Position numbers and translations under genes: made by a program | Part shown: piece by piece, positions 34,626 to 42,900 of the stretch | Numbering within the stretch: the stretch's first letter is position 1 | How the letters are laid out: every line of letters starts with the position of its first letter | Notes under the pieces: generated by a model | Told to the model about the DNA's origin: nothing | The model's database searches: none | The model's input: the letters and a program-made list of their open reading frames with translations, nothing else | Assembly: GCA_963763115.1 (NCBI GenBank) | Contig: CAVXNM010000041.1 | Coordinates: 1 to 64,000, forward strand | Source: CAVQCA01 sp963763115 | Lineage (GTDB): Bacteria > Pseudomonadota > Gammaproteobacteria > UBA9214 | Direction: 5' to 3' | Length of the DNA: 64,000 nucleotides

Positions 34626-34989
34626 GGCCGACTTTACCGCCTTGATTGCGGTAGCGGACGTTTCGAATGCGCCCGTGGCGCATATTTCACTCTGTAGAGC
34701 AGGGTTGCCCGCGAATTCAGTTGAATATGCCGCGTCCTGTTCGCGGGCGAGACCGCTTCTGCGACAGAAGCTGCGGGCACCGATGTCCCGGTCTCCTGAC
34801 GCTGATCGCGCGGGCGATGCCTGCGGATCTCCCGGCCGTTTCAGCCGTCTCGCCTGCGCTTTTTGGGTGCGCCAGACCACCGAATGGCACGAAGCATGGT
34901 GCAATTTAGTGCGGTATCGGGCTGTTCCGGCGAACCGATGGCCAGCCAGAAAAACCCAAGTGACTGTATTATCTGGAATCAAATGAAAT
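34626..34989. other. Gap between rhodanese and nitrate operon
   Basis: No gene is supported. An imperfect palindrome, tggcacgaagcatggtgca (about 34887-34905), loosely resembles an NtrC/enhancer site about 90 bases upstream of the sigma-54 promoter, but its half-site spacing is one base off the usual. Confidence 0.35.
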
Positions 34990-35005
34990 TGGCATAATCC
35001 CTGCC
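34990..35005 (+). promoter_or_regulatory. Sigma-54 promoter of the nitrate operon
   Basis: tggcataatccctgcc fits the -24/-12 pattern TGGCAC-N5-TTGCA: GG at -24 and GC at -12 are exactly 12 bases apart. The predicted start of transcription, about 12 bases after the GC, falls just before the leader stem at 35021. NtrC-dependent sigma-54 control is well known for nas operons. Confidence 0.75.
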
Positions 35006-35020
35006 TTGAAATACGGCAAA

Positions 35021-35124
35021 GCCCCGTAATCCACCGAGGGACAGGCTTAACGACGAGCCGGTACGGGGGGGCTTCAACAGGCTTCGCAGCCGACGCGGGC
35101 TGCAACTACGGACAACGGCGTCCG
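35021..35124 (+). promoter_or_regulatory. NasR/ANTAR antitermination leader of nrtABC-nir-nas
   Basis: Two hexaloop hairpins are visible: ggctt-AACGAC-gagcc (35044-35059), inside a longer stem ccccgta/tacgggg (35022-35068), and cggac-AACGGC-gtccg (35109-35124). Both loops have A at position 1 and G at position 4, the signature bound by ANTAR proteins. Another hairpin (gcagcc/ggctgc, 35086-35103) lies between. The 3' arm gtccg of the second hairpin is also the 5' arm of the terminator, so forming one prevents the other. This matches the Klebsiella NasR mechanism. Confidence 0.8.
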
Positions 35125-35169
35125 TTCGGATCGGGAATCTGTTCCCGGACCGGGCGGACGTTTTTTTTT
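35120..35169 (+). terminator. Leader terminator of the nitrate operon
   Basis: gtccg (35120-35124) pairs with cggac (35155-35159), with an inner stem cggatcggga/tcccggaccg and a T-tract of ten bases (35160-35169). It lies 29 bases before nrtA and overlaps the antiterminator hairpin. Confidence 0.85.
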
Positions 35170-35197
35170 GATCGGCATACCTGAAGAGGTGGTTTAC

Positions 35198-36595
35198 ATG
35201 AGCAATGCAAAACCGGTTTCACCGCAGGGACGCAGAAAAATCTTCAAGCTGCTCGGCCTCGGCCTGCTGGGCCTGGCGCTGACCACATCCCCGGCTGTTG
35301 CCGAGCCGGGCGCGCCGGAAAAAGAGGACCTGAAATTCGGTTTCATCAAGCTGACCGATATGGCCCCCCTGGCGATCGCCTACGAAAAGGGCTTCTTCGA
35401 GGACGAGGGACTCTACGTGCAGCTCGAGGCACAGGCCAACTGGAAGGTGCTGCTCGACGGCGTCATCGACGGGCAGCTGGATGGTGCCCATATGCTGGCA
35501 GGCCAGCCCCTGGCCGCCACGATCGGTTTCGGCACCGAGGCGCATATCGTCACGCCGTTTTCCATGGATCTGAACGGCAACGGCATCACGGTCTCCAATG
35601 AAGTCTGGAAGATGATGAAAGCGCACGTACCGAAAACGCAGGACGGGCTTCCGCAGCATCCGATCAAGGCCGACTACCTCAAGCCGGTGGTGGACGAATT
35701 CAAGGCGAAGGGCAAGCCCTTCAAAATGGGCATGGTCTTTCCGGTGTCCACGCACAACTATGAGCTGCGTTACTGGCTCGCGGCCGGCGGTATTCATCCC
35801 GGCTATTACGCGCCGCGGAAGGGCGACATTTCCGGCACCATCGATGCGGACGCCCTGCTGTCCGTCACTCCGCCACCGCAAATGCCTGCCACCCTGGAGG
35901 CTGGAACGATCTACGGCTATTGCGTGGGCGAGCCCTGGAACCAGCAGGCGGTGTTCAAGGGTATCGGCGTGCCGGTGATCACCGACTACGAGATCTGGAA
36001 GAACAATCCGGAGAAAGTATTCGGGCTGACCCGGGAATTCACCGAAAAGTACCCCAACACGACACTACGCATCGTCAAGGCGCTGATTCGCGCGGGCAAG
36101 TGGCTCGACGAAAACGACAACGCCAATCGTCCGGAGGCGGTGAAGATCCTGTCCCGGCCCAATTATGTCGGCGCCGATTACGAAGTGATCGCCAACTCCA
36201 TGACCGGTACCTTCGAATACGAGAAAGGCGACAAGCGCTCGGTGCCGGATTTCAACGTGTTCTTCCGCTATTACGCCACCTACCCTTACTACTCGGATGC
36301 GGTCTGGTATCTGACGCAGATGCGCCGCTGGGGCCAGATTCCGGAGCAGAAGTCCGACGCCTGGTACGCCGAGACGGCCAGCAAGGTCTACCGCCCGGAC
36401 ATCTACCGCAAGGCGGCCGAAGCGCTGATAGCCGAAGGCAGGATGACGCCCGCGGATTTCCCGGACTTCGCTACCGAAACGGGCTTTCGTCCGCCGCAGA
36501 CGCAGTTCATCGACGGGATCACCTTCGACGGCACCAGGCCCAACGCCTACCTGGAGCAGTTCAAGATTGGCCTGAAGGGCAAGGATCAGATCTAA
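35198..36595 (+). CDS. nrtA: Nitrate ABC transporter, substrate-binding protein
   Basis: A 465-residue NrtA/CmpA-type periplasmic nitrate (nitrite) binding protein. The ATG at 35198 starts a Tat-like or Sec signal (GRRKIFKLLGLGLLGLALTT, cleavage near AVA-EP). The mature protein has LKFGFIKLTDMAPLAIAYEKG, the opening of the family, DGQLDGAHMLAGQPLAATIGF near residue 100, YGYCVGEPWNQQAV near 244 and KSDAWYAETASKVYRPD in the C-terminal part. First gene of a + strand run ending in nasA, with gaps of 28, 22, 65 and 47 bases between the first five genes. Confidence 0.92.
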   Translation: MSNAKPVSPQGRRKIFKLLGLGLLGLALTTSPAVAEPGAPEKEDLKFGFIKLTDMAPLAIAYEKGFFEDEGLYVQLEAQANWKVLLDGVIDGQLDGAHMLAGQPLAATIGFGTEAHIVTPFSMDLNGNGITVSNEVWKMMKAHVPKTQDGLPQHPIKADYLKPVVDEFKAKGKPFKMGMVFPVSTHNYELRYWLAAGGIHPGYYAPRKGDISGTIDADALLSVTPPPQMPATLEAGTIYGYCVGEPWNQQAVFKGIGVPVITDYEIWKNNPEKVFGLTREFTEKYPNTTLRIVKALIRAGKWLDENDNANRPEAVKILSRPNYVGADYEVIANSMTGTFEYEKGDKRSVPDFNVFFRYYATYPYYSDAVWYLTQMRRWGQIPEQKSDAWYAETASKVYRPDIYRKAAEALIAEGRMTPADFPDFATETGFRPPQTQFIDGITFDGTRPNAYLEQFKIGLKGKDQI

Positions 36596-36623
36596 ACCGA
36601 CCGGAGGCAAGGAGAACCCAGTA

Positions 36624-37649
36624 ATGAAATCGGCATCCCCAACAACGTTCAACCCGGCTGTCCGGGATCGCATCCGGGAATATTTCGCCGGCGACCAGGT
36701 GAACGCGCACTTCGCCAGCTTCGCCCGAAGCGTGATCATTCCCGGGCTCGCATTCATGGTGTTCCTGATGCTGTGGTCCGTCGGCGCGAAGCACGTGGAA
36801 ACCTCGCTGGGACAGCTGCCGGGTCCGGCGAAAGTCTGGGAGCAGGCCGTGAGCCTGTATAAAGAGCACCGGGAGGAGCGCGGCCGGGAGTCGGACTTCA
36901 ACGAGCGCATGCAGAAACGCCTGGACAAGGCGATCGCCGCCGGCAAGCCACAGCAAGACCTCGACAGGATCGAGGGTCGGCGCTACACGGGCGTGCCGAC
37001 CTTCCTCGATCAGATCCTTACCAGCCTCGTGACGGTCGCCACCGGTTTTCTGCTGGCTTCGATCGTCGCCATCCCGATCGGCATCGTGTGCGGCATGAGT
37101 CCGACCATGTACCAGGCGCTCAATCCCATCATCCAGGTGTTCAAGCCGGTTTCGCCGCTGGCCTGGCTGCCGCTGGTCACCATGGTGGTGTCGGCGCTTT
37201 ACGTAACCGACGACCCGTTGTTCGGAAAATCGTTTCTGACATCGGCCATCACGGTGACCCTGTGCTGCCTGTGGCCGACGCTAATCAACACCACGGTCGG
37301 CGTATCGAGCGTGAGCAGGGATTTGCTCAACGTGAGCCGGGTGCTGCGCCTCAACTGGTTCACCAAGACCGTAAAGATCGTGCTGCCCTCGGCCATGCCG
37401 ATGATGTTCACCGGGCTGCGGCTGTCGCTCGGCATTGGCTGGATGGTGCTGATCGCCGCCGAGATGCTGGCGCAGAACCCGGGACTCGGCAAGTTCGTAT
37501 GGGACGAATTCCAGAACGGCAGTTCCAACTCGCTGGCCCGGATCATGGTCGCCGTACTGGTGATCGGGGTGATCGGTTTCGCGCTCGATCGCGGCATGCT
37601 GATGCTGCAGCGCGCGGTGAGCTGGGACAAGAACGCGGTGCTGCGTTGA
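36624..37649 (+). CDS. nrtB: Nitrate ABC transporter, permease
   Basis: A 341-residue inner-membrane permease of the NrtB/SsuC type. After a 30-residue cytoplasmic start it has about six hydrophobic spans, from VIIPGLAFMVFLMLWSVGA to the C-terminal VAVLVIGVIGFALDRGMLM. The EAA-loop region is around SRDLLNVSRVLRLNWFTKTV and the conserved Gly-Trp segment is LSLGIGWMVLIAAEMLA. A charged insert after the first span (HREERGRESDFNERMQKRLD, near residues 78-97) makes it longer than the usual roughly 280 residues. It should form the channel with NrtC as ATPase. Confidence 0.9.
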   Translation: MKSASPTTFNPAVRDRIREYFAGDQVNAHFASFARSVIIPGLAFMVFLMLWSVGAKHVETSLGQLPGPAKVWEQAVSLYKEHREERGRESDFNERMQKRLDKAIAAGKPQQDLDRIEGRRYTGVPTFLDQILTSLVTVATGFLLASIVAIPIGIVCGMSPTMYQALNPIIQVFKPVSPLAWLPLVTMVVSALYVTDDPLFGKSFLTSAITVTLCCLWPTLINTTVGVSSVSRDLLNVSRVLRLNWFTKTVKIVLPSAMPMMFTGLRLSLGIGWMVLIAAEMLAQNPGLGKFVWDEFQNGSSNSLARIMVAVLVIGVIGFALDRGMLMLQRAVSWDKNAVLR

Positions 37650-37671
37650 TCGGGCGCCAGGAGACTTCATC

Positions 37672-39840
37672 ATGAATGCCTATCTGAACATCGACCATGT
37701 CAGCATCACCTTCCCCACGGACAAGGGACCGCTGAATGTTCTCAACGGCATCAACCTGGCTGTCCAGCAGAGCGAGTTCATCACCCTGATCGGCCACTCC
37801 GGCTGCGGCAAGTCAACGGTGCTCAACATCGTCGCCGGCCTGCTGCAGGCGACCGGGGGCGGCGTGGTGCTGGAAGGCAGGGAAGTGACCGAGCCGGGCC
37901 CCGATCGGGCCGTGGTGTTCCAGAATCACTCGCTGCTCCCCTGGCTTTCGGTCTACGACAACGTGCGTCTGGCGGTCAACCAGGTCTTCAAGAAGACGAA
38001 GTCCCGGCACGAGCGCGATGAATGGACGCGCCATAACCTCGAGCTGGTCCATATGTCGCATGCGCTGGACCGCAAGCCGGACGAGATCTCGGGTGGCATG
38101 AAGCAGCGCGTCGGCATCGCCCGCGCGCTCGCCATGGAGCCGAAGGTCCTGTTGATGGACGAACCGTTCGGTGCGCTCGACTCCCTCACCCGGACACACA
38201 TGCAGGATTCCCTGATGGAGATCCACGGCCGGCTCAACAACACCGTGATCATGATCACCCATGACGTGGACGAGGCGGTCCTGTTGTCGGACCGAATCGT
38301 CATGATGACTAACGGGCCATCGGCCACTGTCGGGCAGATTCTGGAAGTCAATCTGGAACGTCCCCGCGACCGGCTGGCGCTTGCCGAGGATCCGGCCTAC
38401 AACCACTATCGTGCCGAGGTGGTGAAGTTTCTGCACGAGCGCCACCGGAATCCGGCGAAGTCCCTGGATAACGAACCCGACGCGGCGGCTACGCGCGCCA
38501 GGGTCTACCACCTGCCCGCGCGCAAGGTCTCCGCCGCGGCGAAGCCCACCCGTCACCTCGAGAAAGCGCAGCTCGCGCTGGGCTTTATTCCCCTGACGGA
38601 CTGTGCCCCCCTGATCGTCGCCCGGGAGAAGGGCTTTTTCGCACGGCACGGACTGTTTGTCGAGCTTTCACGCGAATCGTCCTGGGCCAACATCCGCGAC
38701 AAGGTGTGCACCGGGATGCTGGATGGCGCCCAGATGCTGGCGGCGATGCCACTCGCTAACGCTCTGGACAACCACCATTGCCAGCCGATGGTCACGGCAT
38801 TGAGTCTGGACCTCAACGGCAACGCCATTACCGTCTCCAGGGAACTCTACGGACGGATGCTCGCCACCGGCACGGGCGAGCTCGACACGGCGCCCGGTTC
38901 GGCCCGGGCGCTCAAGCGGGTCATCGAACACGATCGCGCGGCGAACCGTCCGAAATTGACCTTCGCGGTGGTCTATCCCGAGTCGTCCCACAACTATCTG
39001 TTGCGCTACTGGATGGCCGACGCGGGCATCGATCCGGACGACGACGTGCGCCTGACCGTGGTCCCGCCGCCGCAGGTCGTGCATTACCTGCGGGCCGGGC
39101 TGATCACAGGCTACTGCGTGGGGGAACCCTGGAACACCCATGCGGTCTCCCTGGGGCTGGGCCGCACCCTGATCACCAGCCATGACATCTGGAACAACCA
39201 TCCGGAAAAGGTCTTCGCGGTCACCCGGACGTGGGCGCAAAGCAACCCGAATACCCACCAGGCCGTCGTTACCGCCCTGCTCGAAGCCTGCATCTGGCTC
39301 GACGATCCGGCGAACCGGCGGGAAACCTGCGAACTGCTCAGCCAGGGGCGCTATGTCAACGCACCGGTCGACAGCCTGGAGAAGTCACTCACCGGCACCC
39401 TGCAGTTTTCCTCCGACGAGCAGCCCCGGGCGGCGCCGGATTACAACGTCTTTCATCGCTATGCGGCCAACTTCCCCTGGCGTTCGCATGCCGTGTGGTT
39501 CCTCTCGCAGATGGTTCGCTGGGGACAGCTGGACGAGACGATCAATCCCGAGACTATCGCCAACGCGGTCTACCGTCCGGAGGTGTTCCGCGCCGCGGCC
39601 AGGGAACTGCACCTTCTCTGCCCGCAAGCGGATTACAAGGTCGAGGGCCTGCACGAGAGCGGCTGGACATTGAGGCACGGCGAGGAGGCACTCGCGATGG
39701 GGTCCGACCTGTTCATGGACGGGCGCCGCTTCGACCCCGCCGGGTTTCGGGACTATGTAGCGGGCTTCGCGATCAGGCGGTTCCCGGCAGGGGAAACCGG
39801 ACAGGCCAGGACGCCCGTTCTGGCGGAAACCGCAATTTGA
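37672..39840 (+). CDS. nrtC: Nitrate ABC transporter ATPase with NrtA-like C-terminal domain
   Basis: A 722-residue fusion. Residues about 1-260 are an ABC ATPase: Walker A GHSGCGKST near residue 43, Q-loop QNHSLLPWLS, signature ISGGMKQRVGIARAL near 140, Walker B VLLMDEPFGALD near 160. Residues about 300-700 repeat the NrtA fold, opening LALGFIPLTDCAPLIVAREKG, then TGYCVGEPWNTHAV near 480. In cyanobacteria this NrtC domain is regulatory and mediates inhibition by ammonium. No separate nrtD was found, so NrtC probably supplies both ATPase sites as a homodimer. Confidence 0.92.
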   Translation: MNAYLNIDHVSITFPTDKGPLNVLNGINLAVQQSEFITLIGHSGCGKSTVLNIVAGLLQATGGGVVLEGREVTEPGPDRAVVFQNHSLLPWLSVYDNVRLAVNQVFKKTKSRHERDEWTRHNLELVHMSHALDRKPDEISGGMKQRVGIARALAMEPKVLLMDEPFGALDSLTRTHMQDSLMEIHGRLNNTVIMITHDVDEAVLLSDRIVMMTNGPSATVGQILEVNLERPRDRLALAEDPAYNHYRAEVVKFLHERHRNPAKSLDNEPDAAATRARVYHLPARKVSAAAKPTRHLEKAQLALGFIPLTDCAPLIVAREKGFFARHGLFVELSRESSWANIRDKVCTGMLDGAQMLAAMPLANALDNHHCQPMVTALSLDLNGNAITVSRELYGRMLATGTGELDTAPGSARALKRVIEHDRAANRPKLTFAVVYPESSHNYLLRYWMADAGIDPDDDVRLTVVPPPQVVHYLRAGLITGYCVGEPWNTHAVSLGLGRTLITSHDIWNNHPEKVFAVTRTWAQSNPNTHQAVVTALLEACIWLDDPANRRETCELLSQGRYVNAPVDSLEKSLTGTLQFSSDEQPRAAPDYNVFHRYAANFPWRSHAVWFLSQMVRWGQLDETINPETIANAVYRPEVFRAAARELHLLCPQADYKVEGLHESGWTLRHGEEALAMGSDLFMDGRRFDPAGFRDYVAGFAIRRFPAGETGQARTPVLAETAI

Positions 39841-39843
39841 AGT

Positions 39844-39881
39844 TGGCACGGCGACGAGGAGTCCGGGACTTCCGCGTGCCA
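39844..39881 (+). other. Intercistronic hairpin nrtC-nirB
   Basis: tggcacg (39844-39850) pairs with cgtgcca (39875-39881) with an inner agtc/gact stem. There is no T-tract, so it is more likely an mRNA-stabilising or processing hairpin than a terminator. Confidence 0.5.
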
Positions 39882-39905
39882 CCTAACCGTCGAGAGGCAG
39901 ACGAA

Positions 39906-42345
39906 ATGAAACAGAAGCTTGTGTTGGTGGGCAATGGCATGGCCGGGATGCGGGCACTGGAGGAGCTGCTGAAGATAGATCCGGAGCTCTATGACATCAC
40001 GGTATTCGGCGCCGAGCCGCACCCCAATTACAACCGCATCATGCTGTCACCGGTGCTGGCCGGCGAGAAGACCATCGACGACATCGTGCTCAACACGCGC
40101 GAGTGGTATGCCGGACACGGGATCGATCTGATGACGGGAGACCCCGTCGTCGCGATCGACCGGGTACGGCACGAGGTCAGGACCGCGGCAGGTGTCACTC
40201 GGCCATACGATCGCCTGTTGCTCGCAACCGGCTCCAATCCCTTCATCATTCCCGTGCCAGGGTCGGACAAGCCGGGCGTTATCGGTTTTCGCGACATCGC
40301 CGATGTCGAGACCATGCTGGCTGCGGCGCGCAGCCACGGGAAAGCCGTGGTGATCGGCGGCGGCCTGCTCGGCCTGGAGGCGGCCAACGGTCTGCTGAAG
40401 AACGGCATGGAGGTGACGGTCGTGCATCTCCTGGATATCCTGATGGAGCGCCAGCTCGACAAGCCCGCAGCGGGTTTGCTCAAGGCCGCACTCGAACAGC
40501 GGGGTCTAACGCTTCCTCATGGAGGCGCAGACCGCCGCCATTCTCGGCGACGAGCGTGTGACCGCGGTGCAATTCGCCGACGGAACGGAAGTCGCCGCCG
40601 ACCTGGTGGTGATGGCGGTGGGCATCCGTCCGAATATCGCCCTGGCGCAGCAGGCCGGCATTTATTGCGAGCGCGGCGTGTTGGTCAACGACACCATGCA
40701 GACCTTCGATCCGCGTATCTACGCGGTGGGCGAATGCGTGCAGCATCGGGGCACCTGCTACGGCCTGGTGGCTCCGCTGTTCGAACAGGCCAAGGTCTGC
40801 GCGAATCACCTGGCGCACATGGGCATCGCCCGCTACGAGGGTTCGGTCACTTCCACCAAGCTCAAGGTGACCGGCATCGACCTGTTCTCCGCCGGCGAAT
40901 TCACCGAGGACGAGGGCGACGAGACCCTGGTGCTGCAGGACCCGGGACAAGGCATCTACAAGAAGCTGGTGATCCGCGACAGCCGGGTGAAGGGCGCGGT
41001 GCTGTACGGCGACACCATGGACGGCAGCTGGTACTTCCAGTTGCTGCGCGAGGGCACGGACATTTCCGCCTTCCGCAACACGATGCTTTTCGGACAGCAC
41101 GACCTGGGTGATGCGGGACACGGCGACAGCAAGGTGCTGGCACTGCCCGATTCCGCCGAGGTCTGCGGCTGCAACGGGGTGTGCAAGGGCGAGATCACAG
41201 ACGCGATCGTGAAGAAGGGCCTGTTCACGCTGGAAGAGGTGCGCGCCCATACCAAGGCCTCCAGCTCCTGCGGTTCCTGCACCGGGCTGGTGGAAGCGCT
41301 GCTGGCGAACACCGTGGGCGAGGGCTACTCCGCCGCCCCGAGCAAGAAGCCATTGTGCGGCTGCACCGGGCACAGTCACGACGAGGTAGTCCATGCGATC
41401 CGGGACGAGCGTCTCAGGGACATGCGCACCGTGTTCGAGTACCTGAACTGGAAGACGCCGGACGGCTGCCACGTGTGCCGGCCCGCGCTCAACTACTACC
41501 TGCTGGCAACCTGGCCGGGCGAGTACGCCGATGACGCGCAGTCGCGCTTCATCAACGAGCGCGCCCACGGCAACATCCAGAAGGACGGCACCTATTCCGT
41601 GGTGCCGCGGATGTTCGGCGGCCTGTGCACGCCGGCCGAACTGCGCGCCATTGCAGACGTCGCGGAGAAGTTCCAGGTTCCGGAGATGAAAGTCACCGGC
41701 GGCCAGCGTATCGACCTGTTCGGCATCAGGAAGGAGGACCTGCCCGCGGTATGGACCGACCTCAGTGCCGCCGGGCTGATATCCGGACATGCCTACGGCA
41801 AGGCCATGCGCACCGTGAAGACCTGCGTCGGCGCCCAGTGGTGCCGTTTCGGCACCCAGGACTCGACCGGTCTCGGCGTCAAGCTCGAACAGCTCACCTG
41901 GGGTTCCTGGATGCCGCACAAGTTCAAACTGGCGGTGTCGGGCTGTCCGCGTAACTGCGCCGAGGCGACCATCAAGGACTTTGGTGTCGTGTGCGTGGAC
42001 TCCGGCTACGAGCTGCACGTCGGCGGAAACGGCGGCATCAAGGTACGCGTCACCGATCTGCTGTGCAAGGTCGCCACCGAGGCGGAGGTGCTCGAGTACT
42101 GCGGCGCCTTCACCCAGTTGTACCGGGAAGAGGCGCACTATCTCGAGCGCACCGCACCCTGGGTCGAGAGGGTCGGACTGAACTCGATCAGGCAGCGCGT
42201 CGTCGAGGATGCGGATAACCGCAAGGCCCTGTACGAACGCTTCAGGCACTCGCAGCAGTTTGCCCAGGTCGATCCCTGGGCCGAGCGCGCCCGGGGCGCC
42301 GATGCGAACGAATTCACCCCGCTGTCGCTCAAGGCCGTCGGCTGA
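39906..42345 (+). pseudogene. nirB: Nitrite reductase large subunit NirB, frameshifted
   Basis: Assimilatory NAD(P)H nitrite reductase (nitrite to ammonium), about 812 residues when corrected. The N-terminal FAD/NAD(P) part starts MKQKLVLVGNGMAGMRALEE (39906) and runs in one frame to LEQRGLT; the match then continues in the +1 frame from FLMEAQTAAILGDERV. Removing one base at about 40512 (c in acgcttcc) restores a perfect reading. The second part has a BFD-like [2Fe-2S] domain (CGCNGVCKGEI, CGSCTGLVEA), a ferredoxin-like domain and the sirohaem/4Fe-4S site CVGAQWCRFG and CPRNCAE. As given it cannot make a full protein; a sequencing error is quite possible because both halves are otherwise perfectly conserved. 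Confidence 0.88.
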
Positions 42346-42392
42346 GTGTCGTACGCCGTCAACACCAACGCATGCCGCAGAGGTTTTGATCA

Positions 42393-42722
42393 ATGAACAT
42401 ATGGACCGAAATAGCCAGACTCGAAGACATCCCCCGCCTCGGTGCACGGGTGCTCAGGACCGACACCCTGGATATTGCCATCTTCCGCACGGCCACGGAC
42501 CAGGTGTTTGCACTCAGGGACAGCTGTCCGCACAAGGGCGGACCGTTGTCACAGGGCATCGTGCACGGCGGCACCGTCACCTGTCCGCTGCACAACTGGA
42601 AAATCGATCTGGCCAGCGGTGAAGCCCAGGGGCCGGACGAGGGCTGCGCGCACAGCTATCCGGTGAAAGTCGAGAACGGCGTGGTCTACCTCGCCTTCAA
42701 CGCCGAGGAAGCGGTGGCCTGA
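42393..42722 (+). CDS. nirD: Nitrite reductase small subunit NirD (Rieske)
   Basis: A 109-residue Rieske-fold subunit of NADH nitrite reductase. The positions expected for [2Fe-2S] ligands are filled as in true Rieske proteins: CPHKGG near residue 47 and CPLHNWKIDL near residue 66, so this copy can bind a cluster (many NirD proteins cannot). The start follows the nirB stop by 47 bases. The TGA stop overlaps the ATG of the next small frame. Confidence 0.88.
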   Translation: MNIWTEIARLEDIPRLGARVLRTDTLDIAIFRTATDQVFALRDSCPHKGGPLSQGIVHGGTVTCPLHNWKIDLASGEAQGPDEGCAHSYPVKVENGVVYLAFNAEEAVA

Positions 42723-42868
42723 TGATGTCTATTGCGTTCAGGGAGCGCGGGATAGAGACGGACCTGCCCGGTTGTCCGCTGAACGCCGCCCGGGACCCTG
42801 AACCGGCCGCGCGGCCAGCGGCCCGCGCCGGCATAACCCTGCCGCGCAAGCCCGGGCTCGACGCCTGA
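42722..42868 (+). CDS. Small open frame coupled to nirD, doubtful
   Basis: The frame starts with ATGATG overlapping the nirD stop (ATGA) and encodes 48 residues, MMSIAFRERGIETDLPGC continuing into a Pro/Ala/Arg-rich tail. It fills the gap before nasA. The overlap suggests coupled translation, but the composition is simply that of GC-rich DNA and no family is recognised. It may be a chance frame. Confidence 0.3.
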   Translation: MMSIAFRERGIETDLPGCPLNAARDPEPAARPAARAGITLPRKPGLDA

Positions 42869-42900
42869 GACGGAACGACGGGCGGCTGCGAACCGGGCGC

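Noticed and set aside
34887..34905. NtrC enhancer before the nitrate operon
   Set aside because: One half (ggtgca) is good but the other is poor and the spacing is a base too long; kept only as a note.
34428..35105. 225-codon - strand frame before the nitrate operon
   Set aside because: It runs opposite the rhodanese and through the leader RNA; composition is random and the sigma-54 promoter/leader explains the conserved part.
40480..42447. 655-codon - strand open frame opposite nirB
   Set aside because: Anti-sense shadow of a clearly conserved gene; composition is not protein-like.
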